Position numbers and translations under genes: made by a program
Source: Neolewinella litorea
GTDB taxonomy: Bacteria; Bacteroidota; Bacteroidia; Chitinophagales; Saprospiraceae
DNA length: 64,000 nt
Direction: 5' to 3'
Assembly: GCF_004803465.1 (NCBI RefSeq)
Contig: NZ_SRSF01000001.1
Coordinates: forward strand, 682,501 to 746,500
The notes under the pieces: model-generated
What the model saw: the letters and a program-made list of their open reading frames with translations, nothing else
Told to the model about the DNA's origin: nothing
The model's database searches: none
In this document: positions 8,210 through 19,366 of the stretch, in pieces
Layout: each line of letters starts with the position of its first letter
Numbering within the stretch: position 1 is the first letter of the stretch

Positions 8210-10450
8210 ATGCGTAACCAGTTGACCCTGCTCCTTGTACTAATCGCTTGCACCTGCGTACGCGCCCAACCTGCCTTTTCCTTTCTCACGGAAGACGAGA
8301 ACGCCTTTGTCCGGTCTGAATTGCAACGCCTGACGCTGCGCCAGAAAGCGGGCCAGATGACCCAGGTGGCCGTCGACCTGGTCTTTGAAGGACCAACCTA
8401 CGTACTGACCGTACCTCCGGTAATGAGCGAGGAACGGGTGAATCGGATTATTGGTGAACTGGAGATCGGTTCCGTCCTGAACGTGCCCAGCCGCTCCATC
8501 CCAACCGTGGAAGAATACCACGACTACATCGGCCGACTGCAGGCCAAAGCCATGGAGACCACCGGTATCCCTATCCTTTACGGGCAGGACGCCGTCCACG
8601 GTGTCAACTACGTACGGGGTTCTACGCTTTTTGCCCAGCCCCTCGGGGTAGCGGCCTCCTTCAATACGGAGCTGGCCCGTGAACTGGCCCGTATCACCGC
8701 TTACGAAATGAAGGCCGCCAGCATTCCCTGGAACTTCAGTCCGGCGATGGACGTAGGTCGCCACCCCGCCTGGCCCCGTAACTGGGAAAGCTTCGGGGAA
8801 GACCCGTACGTGAATCAGAAATTCGGACTGGCCATGGTGCAGGGGTACCAGGGTGACGACGTGAGCGATAAAACCAGCGTGGTGGCGTGCCTGAAGCACT
8901 TCACTGGTTACGGCTCACCCCGCACCGGCCGCGACCGCACGCCCTCCTACCTACCCGAACGACAACTGCGCGAATACTACCTGCCGCAGTTTCAGGCCGC
9001 GATCGACTCCGGCGCGCTCACCGTTATGATCAATTCCGGAGAAATCAACGGCATCCCGGTACACACCAGCAAGGAATTGCTCACGGACGTGCTGCGGGGG
9101 GAAATGGGCTTCGAAGGACTGCTGGTATCAGACTGGCAGGACGTACGCTACCTCTACGAGCGGCACCAGGTGGCCCGCAACCTGAAGGAGGCCGTGAAAA
9201 TGGCCATTGACGCCGGTATGGATATGAGCATGACGGCCGTGACTACCGAATTCCCCGAGGTGGTAGTCGAACTGGTGCAGGAGGGAGCGCTCACTGAGAG
9301 CCGCATCGACACATCGGTCGCCCGTATCCTGGCGGTGAAGGTGGCCCTCGGGTTGTACGAGAAGCACCTGTGGGACCCGGCCGAGTTTCCGGATTTTGGC
9401 AGTGAGCGGTTTGCCCGCAAGGCCCTGCAGTCGGCGGAGGAAGCCATTGTCCTGCTGAAGAACGACGGGTTACCGCTTCCCATCGGTGCCGATCAACGCG
9501 TCCTGTTGGTAGGACCCACGGCCGATAACATGCGTAGCCTGAACGGGGGTTGGACCTACAGCTGGCAGGGCGACAAGGCCGATGAATATTTGCAGGAGTA
9601 CAACACCATTCGCGAAGCGCTGGAAAAGGAATTCCCCGATCGGCTGACGTACGTGGAAGGGGCCAGTTTCGATACCCTCAAGAACGTGGAGGCGGCCGTA
9701 ACCGCCGCCGTTGAGGCCGACATTCTAGTGGTATGTCTGGGCGAATTGTCCTATACGGAGGATCCGGGCAACATCAACAGCCTTATCCTGCCCGAAGCGC
9801 AGCGCCGGTTGTTTAACGAATTACACGCAACGGGCAAGCCCATCGTACTCATCATGGCCGCCGGCCGGCCCCGCCTGATGTCGTCCATGGCCAACCGTTC
9901 CCGCGCGGTACTCTTTGCTCCCTACCCCGGCCCCCGCGGCGGGGATGCCCTGGCGGCCATTCTATCGGGCCGGGTCAATCCCAGCGGCAGGCTCCCCCTC
10001 ACCTACCCTCGCCATCCCAATGCGTTGGAAACCTACGATCACAAGGCTACCGAAGCGCGTAACGGCAGCTTCAATCCCCTGTTCGAGTTTGGTGCCGGAC
10101 TGAGCTACACCGATTTCAAATACAGTGAACTGTCGCTGAGCAGCCGCGTCATGAACCCCGGCGATAGCCTGGAAGTGAGTCTGCGGGTCACCAACGAAGG
10201 CGACCAGGCAGGTAAGCACGCAGTGCTGCTTTTCACATCGGACCTTGTAGCCAGCGTTACGCCCAGCGTGCGCCGTCTGCGGCGCTTCACCAAACTACAC
10301 CTGGAGCCCGGCGAGTACCGCGACATCACCTTTATCCTGACGCCGCAAGACCTGGCCTTCATTGGCCGTGACCAGCGGGCCGTGACCGAGGCGGGCACCT
10401 TTCGGGTTTCCGTGGGCAACCTTACCAAAGAATTCGATTACGAAGATTAA
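8210..10450 (+). CDS. secreted beta-glucosidase, glycoside hydrolase family 3
   Basis: A 746-residue exported glycosidase. The ATG at 8210 gives a clean signal peptide (NQLTLLLVLIACTCVRAQ). An in-frame ATG at 8177 would add eleven residues and spoil it. The N-terminal TIM barrel holds YGQDAVHGVNYVRG, WNFSPAMDVGRHPAWPRNWE and SFGEDPYV, then VACLKHFTGYG (the KHF substrate motif). The catalytic nucleophile is D308 in LLVSDWQD. The second alpha/beta domain begins near residue 410 with AEEAIVLLKNDGLPLP and contains VVCLGELSYTEDPGN, which may supply the acid/base residue. A fibronectin III-like domain (about 640-746) ends the protein. The enzyme should release terminal beta-linked sugars in the periplasm. 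The upstream gene ends 40 bases before. The metalloprotease gene follows after 9 bases. Confidence 0.92.
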   Translation: MRNQLTLLLVLIACTCVRAQPAFSFLTEDENAFVRSELQRLTLRQKAGQMTQVAVDLVFEGPTYVLTVPPVMSEERVNRIIGELEIGSVLNVPSRSIPTVEEYHDYIGRLQAKAMETTGIPILYGQDAVHGVNYVRGSTLFAQPLGVAASFNTELARELARITAYEMKAASIPWNFSPAMDVGRHPAWPRNWESFGEDPYVNQKFGLAMVQGYQGDDVSDKTSVVACLKHFTGYGSPRTGRDRTPSYLPERQLREYYLPQFQAAIDSGALTVMINSGEINGIPVHTSKELLTDVLRGEMGFEGLLVSDWQDVRYLYERHQVARNLKEAVKMAIDAGMDMSMTAVTTEFPEVVVELVQEGALTESRIDTSVARILAVKVALGLYEKHLWDPAEFPDFGSERFARKALQSAEEAIVLLKNDGLPLPIGADQRVLLVGPTADNMRSLNGGWTYSWQGDKADEYLQEYNTIREALEKEFPDRLTYVEGASFDTLKNVEAAVTAAVEADILVVCLGELSYTEDPGNINSLILPEAQRRLFNELHATGKPIVLIMAAGRPRLMSSMANRSRAVLFAPYPGPRGGDALAAILSGRVNPSGRLPLTYPRHPNALETYDHKATEARNGSFNPLFEFGAGLSYTDFKYSELSLSSRVMNPGDSLEVSLRVTNEGDQAGKHAVLLFTSDLVASVTPSVRRLRRFTKLHLEPGEYRDITFILTPQDLAFIGRDQRAVTEAGTFRVSVGNLTKEFDYED

Positions 10451-10459
10451 AAACTGACC

Positions 10460-12904
10460 ATGCGATACCTCTCGCTGCTGCTCTTTCTGGGCCTGACTGC
10501 CTGTTTCACCCCCCGGGAAACCGTCCAGACGGAACCCGACATCCCATCCGTGCAAACACAAGCACCGGATGCCACGGCCAAAATCGAGAAGAAGCCCAAG
10601 TTCAAAGCCTACGGGGAGGTAATCACGCCGGAGGCCGAAACGGATGAGGGGCTCTTTACCGTACACCACGTTGGTGAAGAGTACTACTTCGAGATACCCT
10701 TCAGTTTGCTGAACCGCGACCTTTTGCTGGTTACCCGCATTGCCAAAATCCCCGCCGAACTGGGCGGCGGCTACCTTAACGCCGGGTCCAAAACCAACGA
10801 GCAGCTCGTCCGCTGGAACCGCGTGGGCGACGCTGTACATCTCACCTCCGTCTCGTACAGCAGCGTGGCTGATACCTCGTTGCCCATCAATATGTCGGTG
10901 CAGGATAACAACTATGCGCCAGTGGTCATGGCCTTCAAGATCGCCACTTTTAACCCCGATTCCACCGCCGCCGTCATTCCGGTGAAGGAGTTGTTCGTCA
11001 GCGACGTGCAGGCCATCTCCGGCCTGAGTAAGCGGCTGCGCAAGGAATACGAGGTCCGCAGTCTGGACAAGGATCGCAGTTTCATCAGCCGCATGGCCAG
11101 TTATCCGGAAAACGTCGAGGTGCGGCACGACATGACCTACGCGGCCAACGATCCGCCCTCGAATGCCCGTACCGGCACGATCAGTATGCAACTCAGCCAG
11201 TCGATGTACCTGCTGCCGGAGCAGCCCATGCAGCCGCGCCTCTACGATGAGCGCGTGGGCTGGTTCACGGTGCGCCAGGTGGACTACGGCTCGGAGGCCC
11301 TGAAGGCCGACGAAAAACGCTATATCAAACGCTGGAAACTGGTGCCCAAGGATCCCGAGGCCTACGCGCGCGGCGAATTGGTGGAACCCGAAGAACCGAT
11401 CGTATACTACCTCGACCCCGCTACTCCTGAGAAATTCCGGACCTTCTTCCGGCAAGGTATCGAGGATTGGCAGGAAGCCTTCGAAGCCGCGGGCTTCAAG
11501 AACGCCATCGTGGCCCGCGACGCCCCCTCCCGGGCCGAAGATCCCGACTGGAGTCCGGAGGATGCCCGCTACTCGGTGGTCCGCTACGTAGCCTCCACCA
11601 CCCGCAACGCCATCGGCCCGAGTGTCGTCGACCCCCGGTCAGGGCAGATCATCGAAAGCGACATCATCTGGTACCACAATCACCTGCGCAGTTACCGAAA
11701 CCGGTACATGCTGGAAACCGGTGCCGCCAACCCCTCGGCCCGGACCCTGGATACCCCCGATGCCGAGATCGGCGAAATGATGCGCCGCGTCATCAGCCAC
11801 GAAGTAGGGCACGCCCTCGGCCTTCCCCACAATATGAAGGCGAGCTACGCCTACCCGACCGACAGCCTGCGGTCCGCCACCTTCACTAACACCTGGGGAC
11901 TTGCGTCGACGATCATGGACTATACCCGCTATAATTACGTTGCCCAACCCGGTGACGATGGCGTCCGGTGGGTAAGGATGCTCGGCCCGTACGACATATA
12001 CGCCATTAACTGGGGCTACCGCTACCTGCCCGAGGCCCGGAGCGCGGCGGCAGAGAAGGACAGTCTCAACGCCTGGATCGCGGAAAAACAGGGCGACCCG
12101 GTATACCTCTTCGGTGGTTACAGTTCCTCCGACCCCAGCGCCCAAACCGAAGCGGTGGGCGACGATCCCGTTAAAGCCAGCCGTTACGGAATGAAGAACC
12201 TACGGATCGTGGCCGCCAACCTGGCCGACTGGACCACCCGCGACGGTGAGGACTACGCGGACCTGGAAGAGCTCTACGGAGAACTCCTGAGCGTGTGGTC
12301 GCGCTACGCCGCGCACGTTACGGCTAACATCGGTGGCGTGTACGAGCAGCTCAAGACTACGGATGAAGAAGGCAATGTTTACTCTCACCTCTCCGAAAAG
12401 GAGCAAGCGGAAGCCGTAGACTTCCTCAACGAAGAGGTATTTTCTACGCTGGAATGGCTGATGCCCGAACGCATCGTGGCCAATATCGGACCTTCCGGCA
12501 TCGTGCAACGCATGCGCCGCCTGCAGTCCCGCCAGCTCAACAACCTTTTGGACGCGGACCGCCTGCTCCGCATGGTCGAAAACCAGGCCCTCAACGGATC
12601 GGCGGCCTACACTGCCCCCGAGATGCTGGAGCAACTGCGCCGTGGTCTGTGGGCCGACGCAATGGAAGGCAGGTCCATCGACGGCTTCCGTCGCAACCTG
12701 CAGCGGGCCCACGTCGAGCGATTGACGGAATTGCTTAACGAGGATGCGGAAGACGCGACCGACATTGGGGCGCTGGCCCGGGCCGAACTGTCAGCTATTG
12801 CCCGCCTGGCCCGTAGCGCTGCCTCCCGTTACCGCGAGGGTATCGTCAAGTATCACCTCCAGGAGGTCGAGGCCGACATCGAGGCCACCCTTACCGCCAA
12901 GTAG
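10460..12904 (+). CDS. zinc metalloprotease lipoprotein, metzincin type (DUF5117/DUF4953-like)
   Basis: An 814-residue protein with a lipoprotein signal (lipobox LTAC, cysteine at 15). A long N-terminal beta-rich part (about 35-300) includes YYFEIPFSLLNRDLLLVTRI, as in the DUF5117 domain. The protease domain is defined by HEVGHALGLPH at 447-457, an HExxHxxGxxH zinc site, followed about 38 residues later by TIMDYTRYNYV, the methionine turn of metzincins. The C-terminal 280 residues are helical and charged. In Bacteroidota such proteins are secreted or outer-membrane anchored peptidases; their substrates are not established. It is the last gene of the plus-strand run from 5728 and ends 8 bases before the convergent amidohydrolase stop. 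Confidence 0.87.
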   Translation: MRYLSLLLFLGLTACFTPRETVQTEPDIPSVQTQAPDATAKIEKKPKFKAYGEVITPEAETDEGLFTVHHVGEEYYFEIPFSLLNRDLLLVTRIAKIPAELGGGYLNAGSKTNEQLVRWNRVGDAVHLTSVSYSSVADTSLPINMSVQDNNYAPVVMAFKIATFNPDSTAAVIPVKELFVSDVQAISGLSKRLRKEYEVRSLDKDRSFISRMASYPENVEVRHDMTYAANDPPSNARTGTISMQLSQSMYLLPEQPMQPRLYDERVGWFTVRQVDYGSEALKADEKRYIKRWKLVPKDPEAYARGELVEPEEPIVYYLDPATPEKFRTFFRQGIEDWQEAFEAAGFKNAIVARDAPSRAEDPDWSPEDARYSVVRYVASTTRNAIGPSVVDPRSGQIIESDIIWYHNHLRSYRNRYMLETGAANPSARTLDTPDAEIGEMMRRVISHEVGHALGLPHNMKASYAYPTDSLRSATFTNTWGLASTIMDYTRYNYVAQPGDDGVRWVRMLGPYDIYAINWGYRYLPEARSAAAEKDSLNAWIAEKQGDPVYLFGGYSSSDPSAQTEAVGDDPVKASRYGMKNLRIVAANLADWTTRDGEDYADLEELYGELLSVWSRYAAHVTANIGGVYEQLKTTDEEGNVYSHLSEKEQAEAVDFLNEEVFSTLEWLMPERIVANIGPSGIVQRMRRLQSRQLNNLLDADRLLRMVENQALNGSAAYTAPEMLEQLRRGLWADAMEGRSIDGFRRNLQRAHVERLTELLNEDAEDATDIGALARAELSAIARLARSAASRYREGIVKYHLQEVEADIEATLTAK

Positions 12905-12912
12905 CGGTCCAG

Positions 12913-14466
12913 CTATTCGGCCTTGGCTTCCCGGACCATGGCCTTGACCGCCTCGCGGAGTTTGACGGCATCATATACGATGCCGTCCTTGATCGTGTAC
13001 CGGATCCCTTCGGTGGTGGTTACCTCATTGTCCTCCGTGAGACGGGTGGTACCGGTGCCGTACAGGACCTTCAGGTCGGCCAGTGGGTTATCCCCCACGA
13101 TGACCAGGTCGGCCAGTTTGCCCGCCTCCACGGTGCCGATCCGGTCTTCCATGCCGAGCGCTTCTGCTCCGTTCAGGGTAGCGGCTTGCACCACCTCCAG
13201 AGGGTGGAATCCGGCCTCGCGCAGCAGTTCCAGTTCGCGGATGTAGCCGAAGCCATACAATTGATAAATGTATCCTGAGTCGGAGCCGGCCGTGACCCGG
13301 CCGCCCCGGTTCTTGTACTCGTTGACAAAGGTCATCCACAGCCGGTAGTTCTCCTTCCAGTTTACCTCCTGCTCCGTTCCCCAGTGGTGCCAGTAGCTGC
13401 CGTGGCTCACGCGGCTGGGGGCGTAGAATTTCATCAGGCTCGGCAGGGTGTATTCCGCGTGCCAGTCGGCGTTGCGGGCCCGCATTACGTCGCGGTTCGC
13501 GTCGTAGATGTTAAAGGTCGGATTCAGGGTGAAGTCCAGTTCCAGCAGTTCGTTCATCACCGCGTTCCAGTGCTCGCTGTAGGGGGCGGCGGCCTGTTGC
13601 CAGAGGTTTCCGGCCTCCCCGAAGCGGTGCTCCTCGTTCTGGTAGTTGTAGTCAACCGGGTAATCCTGTACCCGGCGGTCCTCGAAAAGAGCTTCGGGTA
13701 AGCCGTACCAGTGTTCCATCGTCGTCAGGCCGGCCCGGGCGGAATGCAGCACGTTCCAGCGACCTACATCCATCTGCGCGTGGTGCATGGCGCTGCGCAG
13801 GCCCAATTTCTTGTTCTCCTCCAGGGCCGCCTGCATCAGGTCGGGGCGGGCTCCAAAGAATTTGATGCCATCGCTACCCTTTTCCTGATTCGCGCGCACC
13901 CAAAGCCGTACCTCCTCTGCGGTAGTGAACGGTTCCTTACGGCCCATTCCGAATCCGGTGTAGGCCAGGATGCGGGGAGCGGCGATTTCGTTGGTAGCCG
14001 AGCGGCGGCGGTGGTCCAGCGTCCATTCCAGACCGTTGAAGCTGCCCGGTTCGCGTACGGTGGTGATGCCGTGGCCCAGCCACAGTTTATATACGTAGTC
14101 GGGCGTCGTACCCTGGGCGTTGCCGCCGGTGTGGCCGTGCATGTCTACGAACCCCGGCAACACATACATACCCGAGGCGTCGATTTCCCGTCCGCCCGGC
14201 CGGAGCGGGGGCCGGCCCGCGGAATCAATAGGTACGCCGGGGAAACCGACGGTCTGCACCGAAACGATCCGGTTGCCTTCGACCACGATATCAACCGGGC
14301 CGGTGGGCGGGGCCAGGTTACCGTTGATCAGGATCGCCCCCCGGATGATCAGCTGCTCAAACGGACCGCTTCCGTAGTCGTCGCCGCGCGGTTTCGCGTC
14401 GGACATTTGGGCGCGTACGCTGGTGCAAAGGAGTAGCAGAAAGAGCAGAGGGAGGTGGCGCATCAT
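12913..14466 (-). CDS. secreted amidohydrolase family protein
   Basis: A 517-residue metal-dependent hydrolase of the amidohydrolase superfamily. The ATG at 14466 gives a signal peptide (RHLPLLFLLLLCTSVRAQ), so the longer frame to 14517 is not used. An N-terminal beta-sandwich has the IVVEGNRIVSVQ pattern. GFVDMHGHTGG (about residue 110) provides the first metal-binding HxH. ITTVREPGSF follows. SAMHHAQMD carries the later histidine, and VTAGSDSGYIYQLYG the conserved aspartate. The C-terminus shows GKLADLVIVGDNPLADL, the usual return of the composite beta-sandwich. Related Bacteroidota proteins are annotated as imidazolonepropionase-like or prolidase-like enzymes. The substrate cannot be read. 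It is convergent with the metalloprotease and divergent from the DUF3098 gene. Confidence 0.88.
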   Translation of the reverse strand: MMRHLPLLFLLLLCTSVRAQMSDAKPRGDDYGSGPFEQLIIRGAILINGNLAPPTGPVDIVVEGNRIVSVQTVGFPGVPIDSAGRPPLRPGGREIDASGMYVLPGFVDMHGHTGGNAQGTTPDYVYKLWLGHGITTVREPGSFNGLEWTLDHRRRSATNEIAAPRILAYTGFGMGRKEPFTTAEEVRLWVRANQEKGSDGIKFFGARPDLMQAALEENKKLGLRSAMHHAQMDVGRWNVLHSARAGLTTMEHWYGLPEALFEDRRVQDYPVDYNYQNEEHRFGEAGNLWQQAAAPYSEHWNAVMNELLELDFTLNPTFNIYDANRDVMRARNADWHAEYTLPSLMKFYAPSRVSHGSYWHHWGTEQEVNWKENYRLWMTFVNEYKNRGGRVTAGSDSGYIYQLYGFGYIRELELLREAGFHPLEVVQAATLNGAEALGMEDRIGTVEAGKLADLVIVGDNPLADLKVLYGTGTTRLTEDNEVTTTEGIRYTIKDGIVYDAVKLREAVKAMVREAKAE

Positions 14467-14607
14467 ATAGATTACTGTGTGGTGGCGGGAATATTGTCGT
14501 GTCGCAAGAAGGAACACGGGCGCTGCTAAAGTACATTGCCCGGCCTTACGGGACCTAGTAGCCCACGAATTCCATTACCTTCGCGGTGCCTAACGAATGA
14601 GCAGACC

Positions 14608-14946
14608 ATGAGTAAACGGAAGAAGCAGAAAAGCCGTCCGACCGGCACCCCAGAGCCGGAGGCCGAATCCGTTCGGGTAGTGGCCAAACCAAAAACCAGT
14701 GCCGTACCCCGCAGTGCGGCGCGTACCGATCAACAGCCGCTGGTGTTTGGGAAGGACACCTACCTCTGGCTTGGCGGAGGCTTTCTCCTGATCGTAGTGG
14801 GCTTCCTGCTCATGACTGGCGGCCGGGGCGATGATCCCAATGTCTTCGACGAAAGCGTCATTTACAGCTGGCGCAAAATCACCCTGGCGCCCATCATCAT
14901 CCTCTCCGGACTTGGGGTAGTGACGTACGCGATCTTCAAAAAATAG
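14608..14946 (+). CDS. DUF3098 family membrane protein
   Basis: A 112-residue protein starting MSKRKKQKSRPT. The first 48 residues are basic and low in complexity. The rest is the DUF3098 pattern: LVFGKDTYLWLGGGFLLIVV, a first transmembrane helix (about 55-72), then DDPNVFDESVIYSWRKITLA and a second helix (about 90-108). The start at 14608 avoids an upstream extension that crosses the likely promoter. The function is unknown. In Bacteroidota this gene usually sits between ftsX and uppP, and here uppP follows 3 bases after the stop, so cotranscription is almost certain. ftsX is not upstream: the next gene left is the divergent amidohydrolase. Confidence 0.85.
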   Translation: MSKRKKQKSRPTGTPEPEAESVRVVAKPKTSAVPRSAARTDQQPLVFGKDTYLWLGGGFLLIVVGFLLMTGGRGDDPNVFDESVIYSWRKITLAPIIILSGLGVVTYAIFKK

Positions 14947-14949
14947 CAA

Positions 14950-15744
14950 GTGCTAGAATTGTTCCGCGCCATCGTCCTGGGTATCGTCCAGGGGCTCACT
15001 GAATTTTTGCCCGTCAGCAGCAGCGGCCATCTCGAACTTACGAAGTGGATGTTCGGCGACACCAGCCTGGCCGCCGAGAGCATGCTCATGACGGTAACCC
15101 TCCACGCCGCCACGGCCCTGGCGACCGTCGTAGTGTTCCGCAAGGACATCGGAGAAATCCTAACCGACCTCTTCCGCTTTGAATGGAACGGCGGTACGAA
15201 ATTCGCCGCCCTCATCATCGTAAGTATGGTTCCCGCGGCTATCGTGGGAATACTCTACGACGACCTGCTTACTACCCTCTTCGACCGACAGATCGTGCTG
15301 GTCGCGCTCATGCTGGTCGTGACCGGACTCCTGCTGTTTCTGGCCGACCGGGCGCAGCGTACCGACAAGGCCGTGGGGTGGCGCGACGCCATTCTCATCG
15401 GCCTGTCGCAGGCGGTAGCCATCCTGCCTGGCATCAGCCGGTCTGGGGCCACGATTTCCACCAGCGTGCTGCTGGGCATCGACCGCGAGAAATCAGCAAG
15501 GTTTTCTTTCCTTATGGTCGTCCCCCTCATACTAGGTAAAATGGCCAAGGACCTGATCGACGGGGAGTTCACCGCTACTACCTCCACACCCGAGCTCGTC
15601 GCCGGCTTTCTGGCCGCCTTTTTCACCGGGATTCTTGCCTGCGTGTGGATGATCAAACTGGTCAAGCGGGCCAAGCTCAAGTACTTCGCCTACTACTGTT
15701 TCACCGTGGCGCTGGTCGTACTGCTCATCAAGTTTATCGCCTAA
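14950..15744 (+). CDS. uppP: undecaprenyl-diphosphate phosphatase
   Basis: A 264-residue polytopic membrane enzyme that dephosphorylates undecaprenyl pyrophosphate so the lipid carrier of cell-wall and polysaccharide synthesis can be reused. The start codon is GTG, 3 bases after the DUF3098 stop. Two conserved motifs are present: GIVQGLTEFLPVSSSGHLEL at 11-30, with the catalytic glutamates and serines, and AILPGISRSGATIS at about 157-170, with the essential arginine. About eight hydrophobic helices can be counted. Length matches the BacA/UppP family (about 260-275). The downstream truB starts 9 bases after the stop, so DUF3098, uppP and truB form one operon. Confidence 0.95.
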   Translation: MLELFRAIVLGIVQGLTEFLPVSSSGHLELTKWMFGDTSLAAESMLMTVTLHAATALATVVVFRKDIGEILTDLFRFEWNGGTKFAALIIVSMVPAAIVGILYDDLLTTLFDRQIVLVALMLVVTGLLLFLADRAQRTDKAVGWRDAILIGLSQAVAILPGISRSGATISTSVLLGIDREKSARFSFLMVVPLILGKMAKDLIDGEFTATTSTPELVAGFLAAFFTGILACVWMIKLVKRAKLKYFAYYCFTVALVVLLIKFIA

Positions 15745-15753
15745 ACCACCGCT

Positions 15754-16467
15754 ATGTTACCCGCCGCCACCACTCCCCCGTTTTCGTTTGCGGAGGGTGC
15801 CCTTTTCCTGATTGATAAACCGGAAGGCTGGACCAGTTTTGACGTAGTCAACAAGCTACGGTGGAAGATCCGCAAGCGCCTAGGCGTGAAGAAATTCAAA
15901 GTGGGTCACGCCGGCACCCTCGACCCCATGGCTACCGGACTGCTCAGCCTTTGCGTGGGTAAGTGGACCAAGCGGCTGCAGGAACTCGAAGGCATGGACA
16001 AGGAATACACGGGCACCATCCGACTCGGCGCCACCACGCCCTCGTACGACGCGGAAACCGAGATCGACGAAACCTACCCTACCGGGCATCTTGACCTGCC
16101 CCTGCTCCAGCGCGCCGCCGCCCAATTTATCGGTCCGATTGAGCAACTGCCGCCGGTCTACTCGGCGATCAAGGTGGATGGGCAACCCCTGTATAAACGG
16201 GCCCGGCGCGGCGAGAAAGTGACCGTACAGCCGCGGGCGGTACGCGTGGACCGCTTCGATCTGCACAATTTCACCGGCGAAACGGTAGACTTTACCGTCA
16301 CCTGCGGCAAAGGCACCTACATTCGGTCCCTGGCCTATGATTTGGGGCAAGCCGTAGATAGTGGTGGCCACCTGGTGGCCCTGCGGCGCACGGCGGTCGG
16401 CCCCTACCGGATCGAGGATGCGTGGCAACTGGACGACCTCCTGGATGCTATTGGTGACCCGGCCTGA
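15754..16467 (+). CDS. truB: tRNA pseudouridine(55) synthase
   Basis: A 237-residue enzyme that converts U55 in the T-loop of tRNAs to pseudouridine. The family start LFLIDKPEGWTSFDVVNKLR (17-36) is followed by VGHAGTLDPMATGLL with the catalytic D57. YTGTIRLGATTPSYDAE and PPVYSAIKVDGQPLYKRARRG are the next conserved blocks, and CGKGTYIRSLAYDLG (about 187-201) closes the catalytic domain. The C-terminal PUA-type extension is absent or very short, as in many Bacteroidota TruB proteins. It is the last gene of the DUF3098-uppP-truB unit and ends 6 bases before the convergent glpK stop codon. Confidence 0.96.
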   Translation: MLPAATTPPFSFAEGALFLIDKPEGWTSFDVVNKLRWKIRKRLGVKKFKVGHAGTLDPMATGLLSLCVGKWTKRLQELEGMDKEYTGTIRLGATTPSYDAETEIDETYPTGHLDLPLLQRAAAQFIGPIEQLPPVYSAIKVDGQPLYKRARRGEKVTVQPRAVRVDRFDLHNFTGETVDFTVTCGKGTYIRSLAYDLGQAVDSGGHLVALRRTAVGPYRIEDAWQLDDLLDAIGDPA

Positions 16468-16473
16468 CGCCGA

Positions 16474-18003
<1,530 letters not shown>

Positions 18004-18015
18004 TCACCGGGGGAG

Positions 18016-19236
18016 TCAGGGGGCCACGACGGCGGATTCCAGGATCTCGTGGTAGGTCTCCATGAGCTCCCGGGCCAGTACGCGGCGGTCGTAGTGTCGG
18101 TTGAAAGCGGCGTGGGCGTTGCGTCCGATGGCTTCCAACTTGCGGCCCCTGCGGCAGCATTCCTCGATCACCTCGGCAAACTGCTCGGGCGTATCGGCAA
18201 TGAAGAGGTCGCGACGGTTACGCGCCTTGATGCCTTCCAATCCGACGGTAGTGGTGACCACCACCCGGCCCAACGACATGGCCTCCAGGATCTTGGCCCG
18301 CATGCCGCCGCCGCTCAACAGGGGGACAATGCTGATGCTGTGGGACGCTACGAAGGCGCAACTGCTTTCGACCTCGCCATGGATCACGACGTTCGTCATT
18401 TCCAGCTGCTGAATGCTGTGCGGCATGTTCCGGCCGGCAATGTGGAACTTCACCTCCGGGCAGCGCCGGTGGATGAGGGGCCACACGTTGTTGAGGAACC
18501 ATTGCAAGCCTTCCAGATTGGGCAGCCAATCCAGTGAGCCGATGAAGTGCAGGTGGGGCGGCTCGGAGAAACTGTCGTAGCGCGGAGGTCCGCAGAGGGT
18601 TTCCAGTCCAATCGGCAGCACGTAGGTGCGCCCGCGACTGCCGAGCCGCTCGAAGTTCTTCTTGTCGCGCTGCGTGATCGGAAGCAGCAGGTCGTACTGG
18701 TTGAGCTGGCTTTGTTCGTACTCCCGCAGTTGGCGGGTTATGTGACGCAGGTACCAACGCTTGGGCGCGAAGGAAATATTCTGGCAGCAACGCTCCCAGA
18801 TCTCGTGTTCCACGTTGTGGGAACGCATTACCACCTGGGCGTCCGAATTTAACCGTATGGTGCGGATGTAGGGGGCCAGGTAGAGGGTTTCGAGTTGCAC
18901 GATGTCGAAGCGCTCCTCGCGCAGCCAGCGCTCCAGTGCTTCGTGGTAACTAGCCTGGTGGAACCGGCTGATGTGATAGGAAGTGCCCCGTACCAGATTG
19001 GAGAAGGCATCGATGGGACTGATCTGATTGTCGACGGCCACCGTGCGCACCTCGCGGTAGTGACCCATTTCGGCCGGCAGGGCAGCGCCGGCGAAGAAAT
19101 GCTTGGTCGTATTCATGGCCAGCAGGCTCACTTCGCACCCCAGCTCGCTGAGGCTCTTCGTCAGACCGTGAATGGCCAGGCTCTCGCCGTCCTTCAGCGG
19201 ATACGGAAACTTCTTGGTTAAGACGAGTAACTTCAT
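18016..19236 (-). CDS. glycosyltransferase family 4-like protein
   Basis: A 406-residue GT-B fold glycosyltransferase. The N-terminal Rossmann-like domain begins MKLLVLTKKFPYPLKDGES, with the typical 'FPYP..GG' loop, and continues with IVQLETLYLAPYI and VVMRSHNVEHEIWER. The C-terminal donor domain has HFIGSLDWLPNLEGLQWFL (about 229-247), FHIAGRNMP, and the nucleotide-sugar site LLSGGGMRAKILEAMSLGRV (about 304-323), whose KILEAM is the GT1/GT4 acceptor-donor motif. VVTTTVGLEGI follows. It resembles sugar transferases that build surface polysaccharides, but donor and acceptor are unknown. No other polysaccharide gene is near. A hairpin at 19330-19357 separates it from the M1 peptidase upstream. 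Confidence 0.87.
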   Translation of the reverse strand: MKLLVLTKKFPYPLKDGESLAIHGLTKSLSELGCEVSLLAMNTTKHFFAGAALPAEMGHYREVRTVAVDNQISPIDAFSNLVRGTSYHISRFHQASYHEALERWLREERFDIVQLETLYLAPYIRTIRLNSDAQVVMRSHNVEHEIWERCCQNISFAPKRWYLRHITRQLREYEQSQLNQYDLLLPITQRDKKNFERLGSRGRTYVLPIGLETLCGPPRYDSFSEPPHLHFIGSLDWLPNLEGLQWFLNNVWPLIHRRCPEVKFHIAGRNMPHSIQQLEMTNVVIHGEVESSCAFVASHSISIVPLLSGGGMRAKILEAMSLGRVVVTTTVGLEGIKARNRRDLFIADTPEQFAEVIEECCRRGRKLEAIGRNAHAAFNRHYDRRVLARELMETYHEILESAVVAP

Positions 19237-19319
19237 GTGAATAGGGCTGGGTGGGGCATTCTCTGCTCAGGGGATACCGCCACCCCGGTCTTTCGTGGCC
19301 TGGCCGGCAAATTTCTTCC

Positions 19320-19357
19320 CGAAAGTAATGCGGGAAGGACACCCTGGCCCTTCCCGC
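19320..19357 (-). terminator. possible terminator of the M1 peptidase gene
   Basis: On the minus strand, just after the peptidase stop, 19349-19357 and 19330-19338 form a 9-bp G/C-rich stem (GCGGGAAGG with CCTTCCCGC). The tail is only moderately T-rich (ATTACTTTCG), so termination may be partial. Confidence 0.45.
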
Positions 19358-19366
19358 AGTCCCGGT

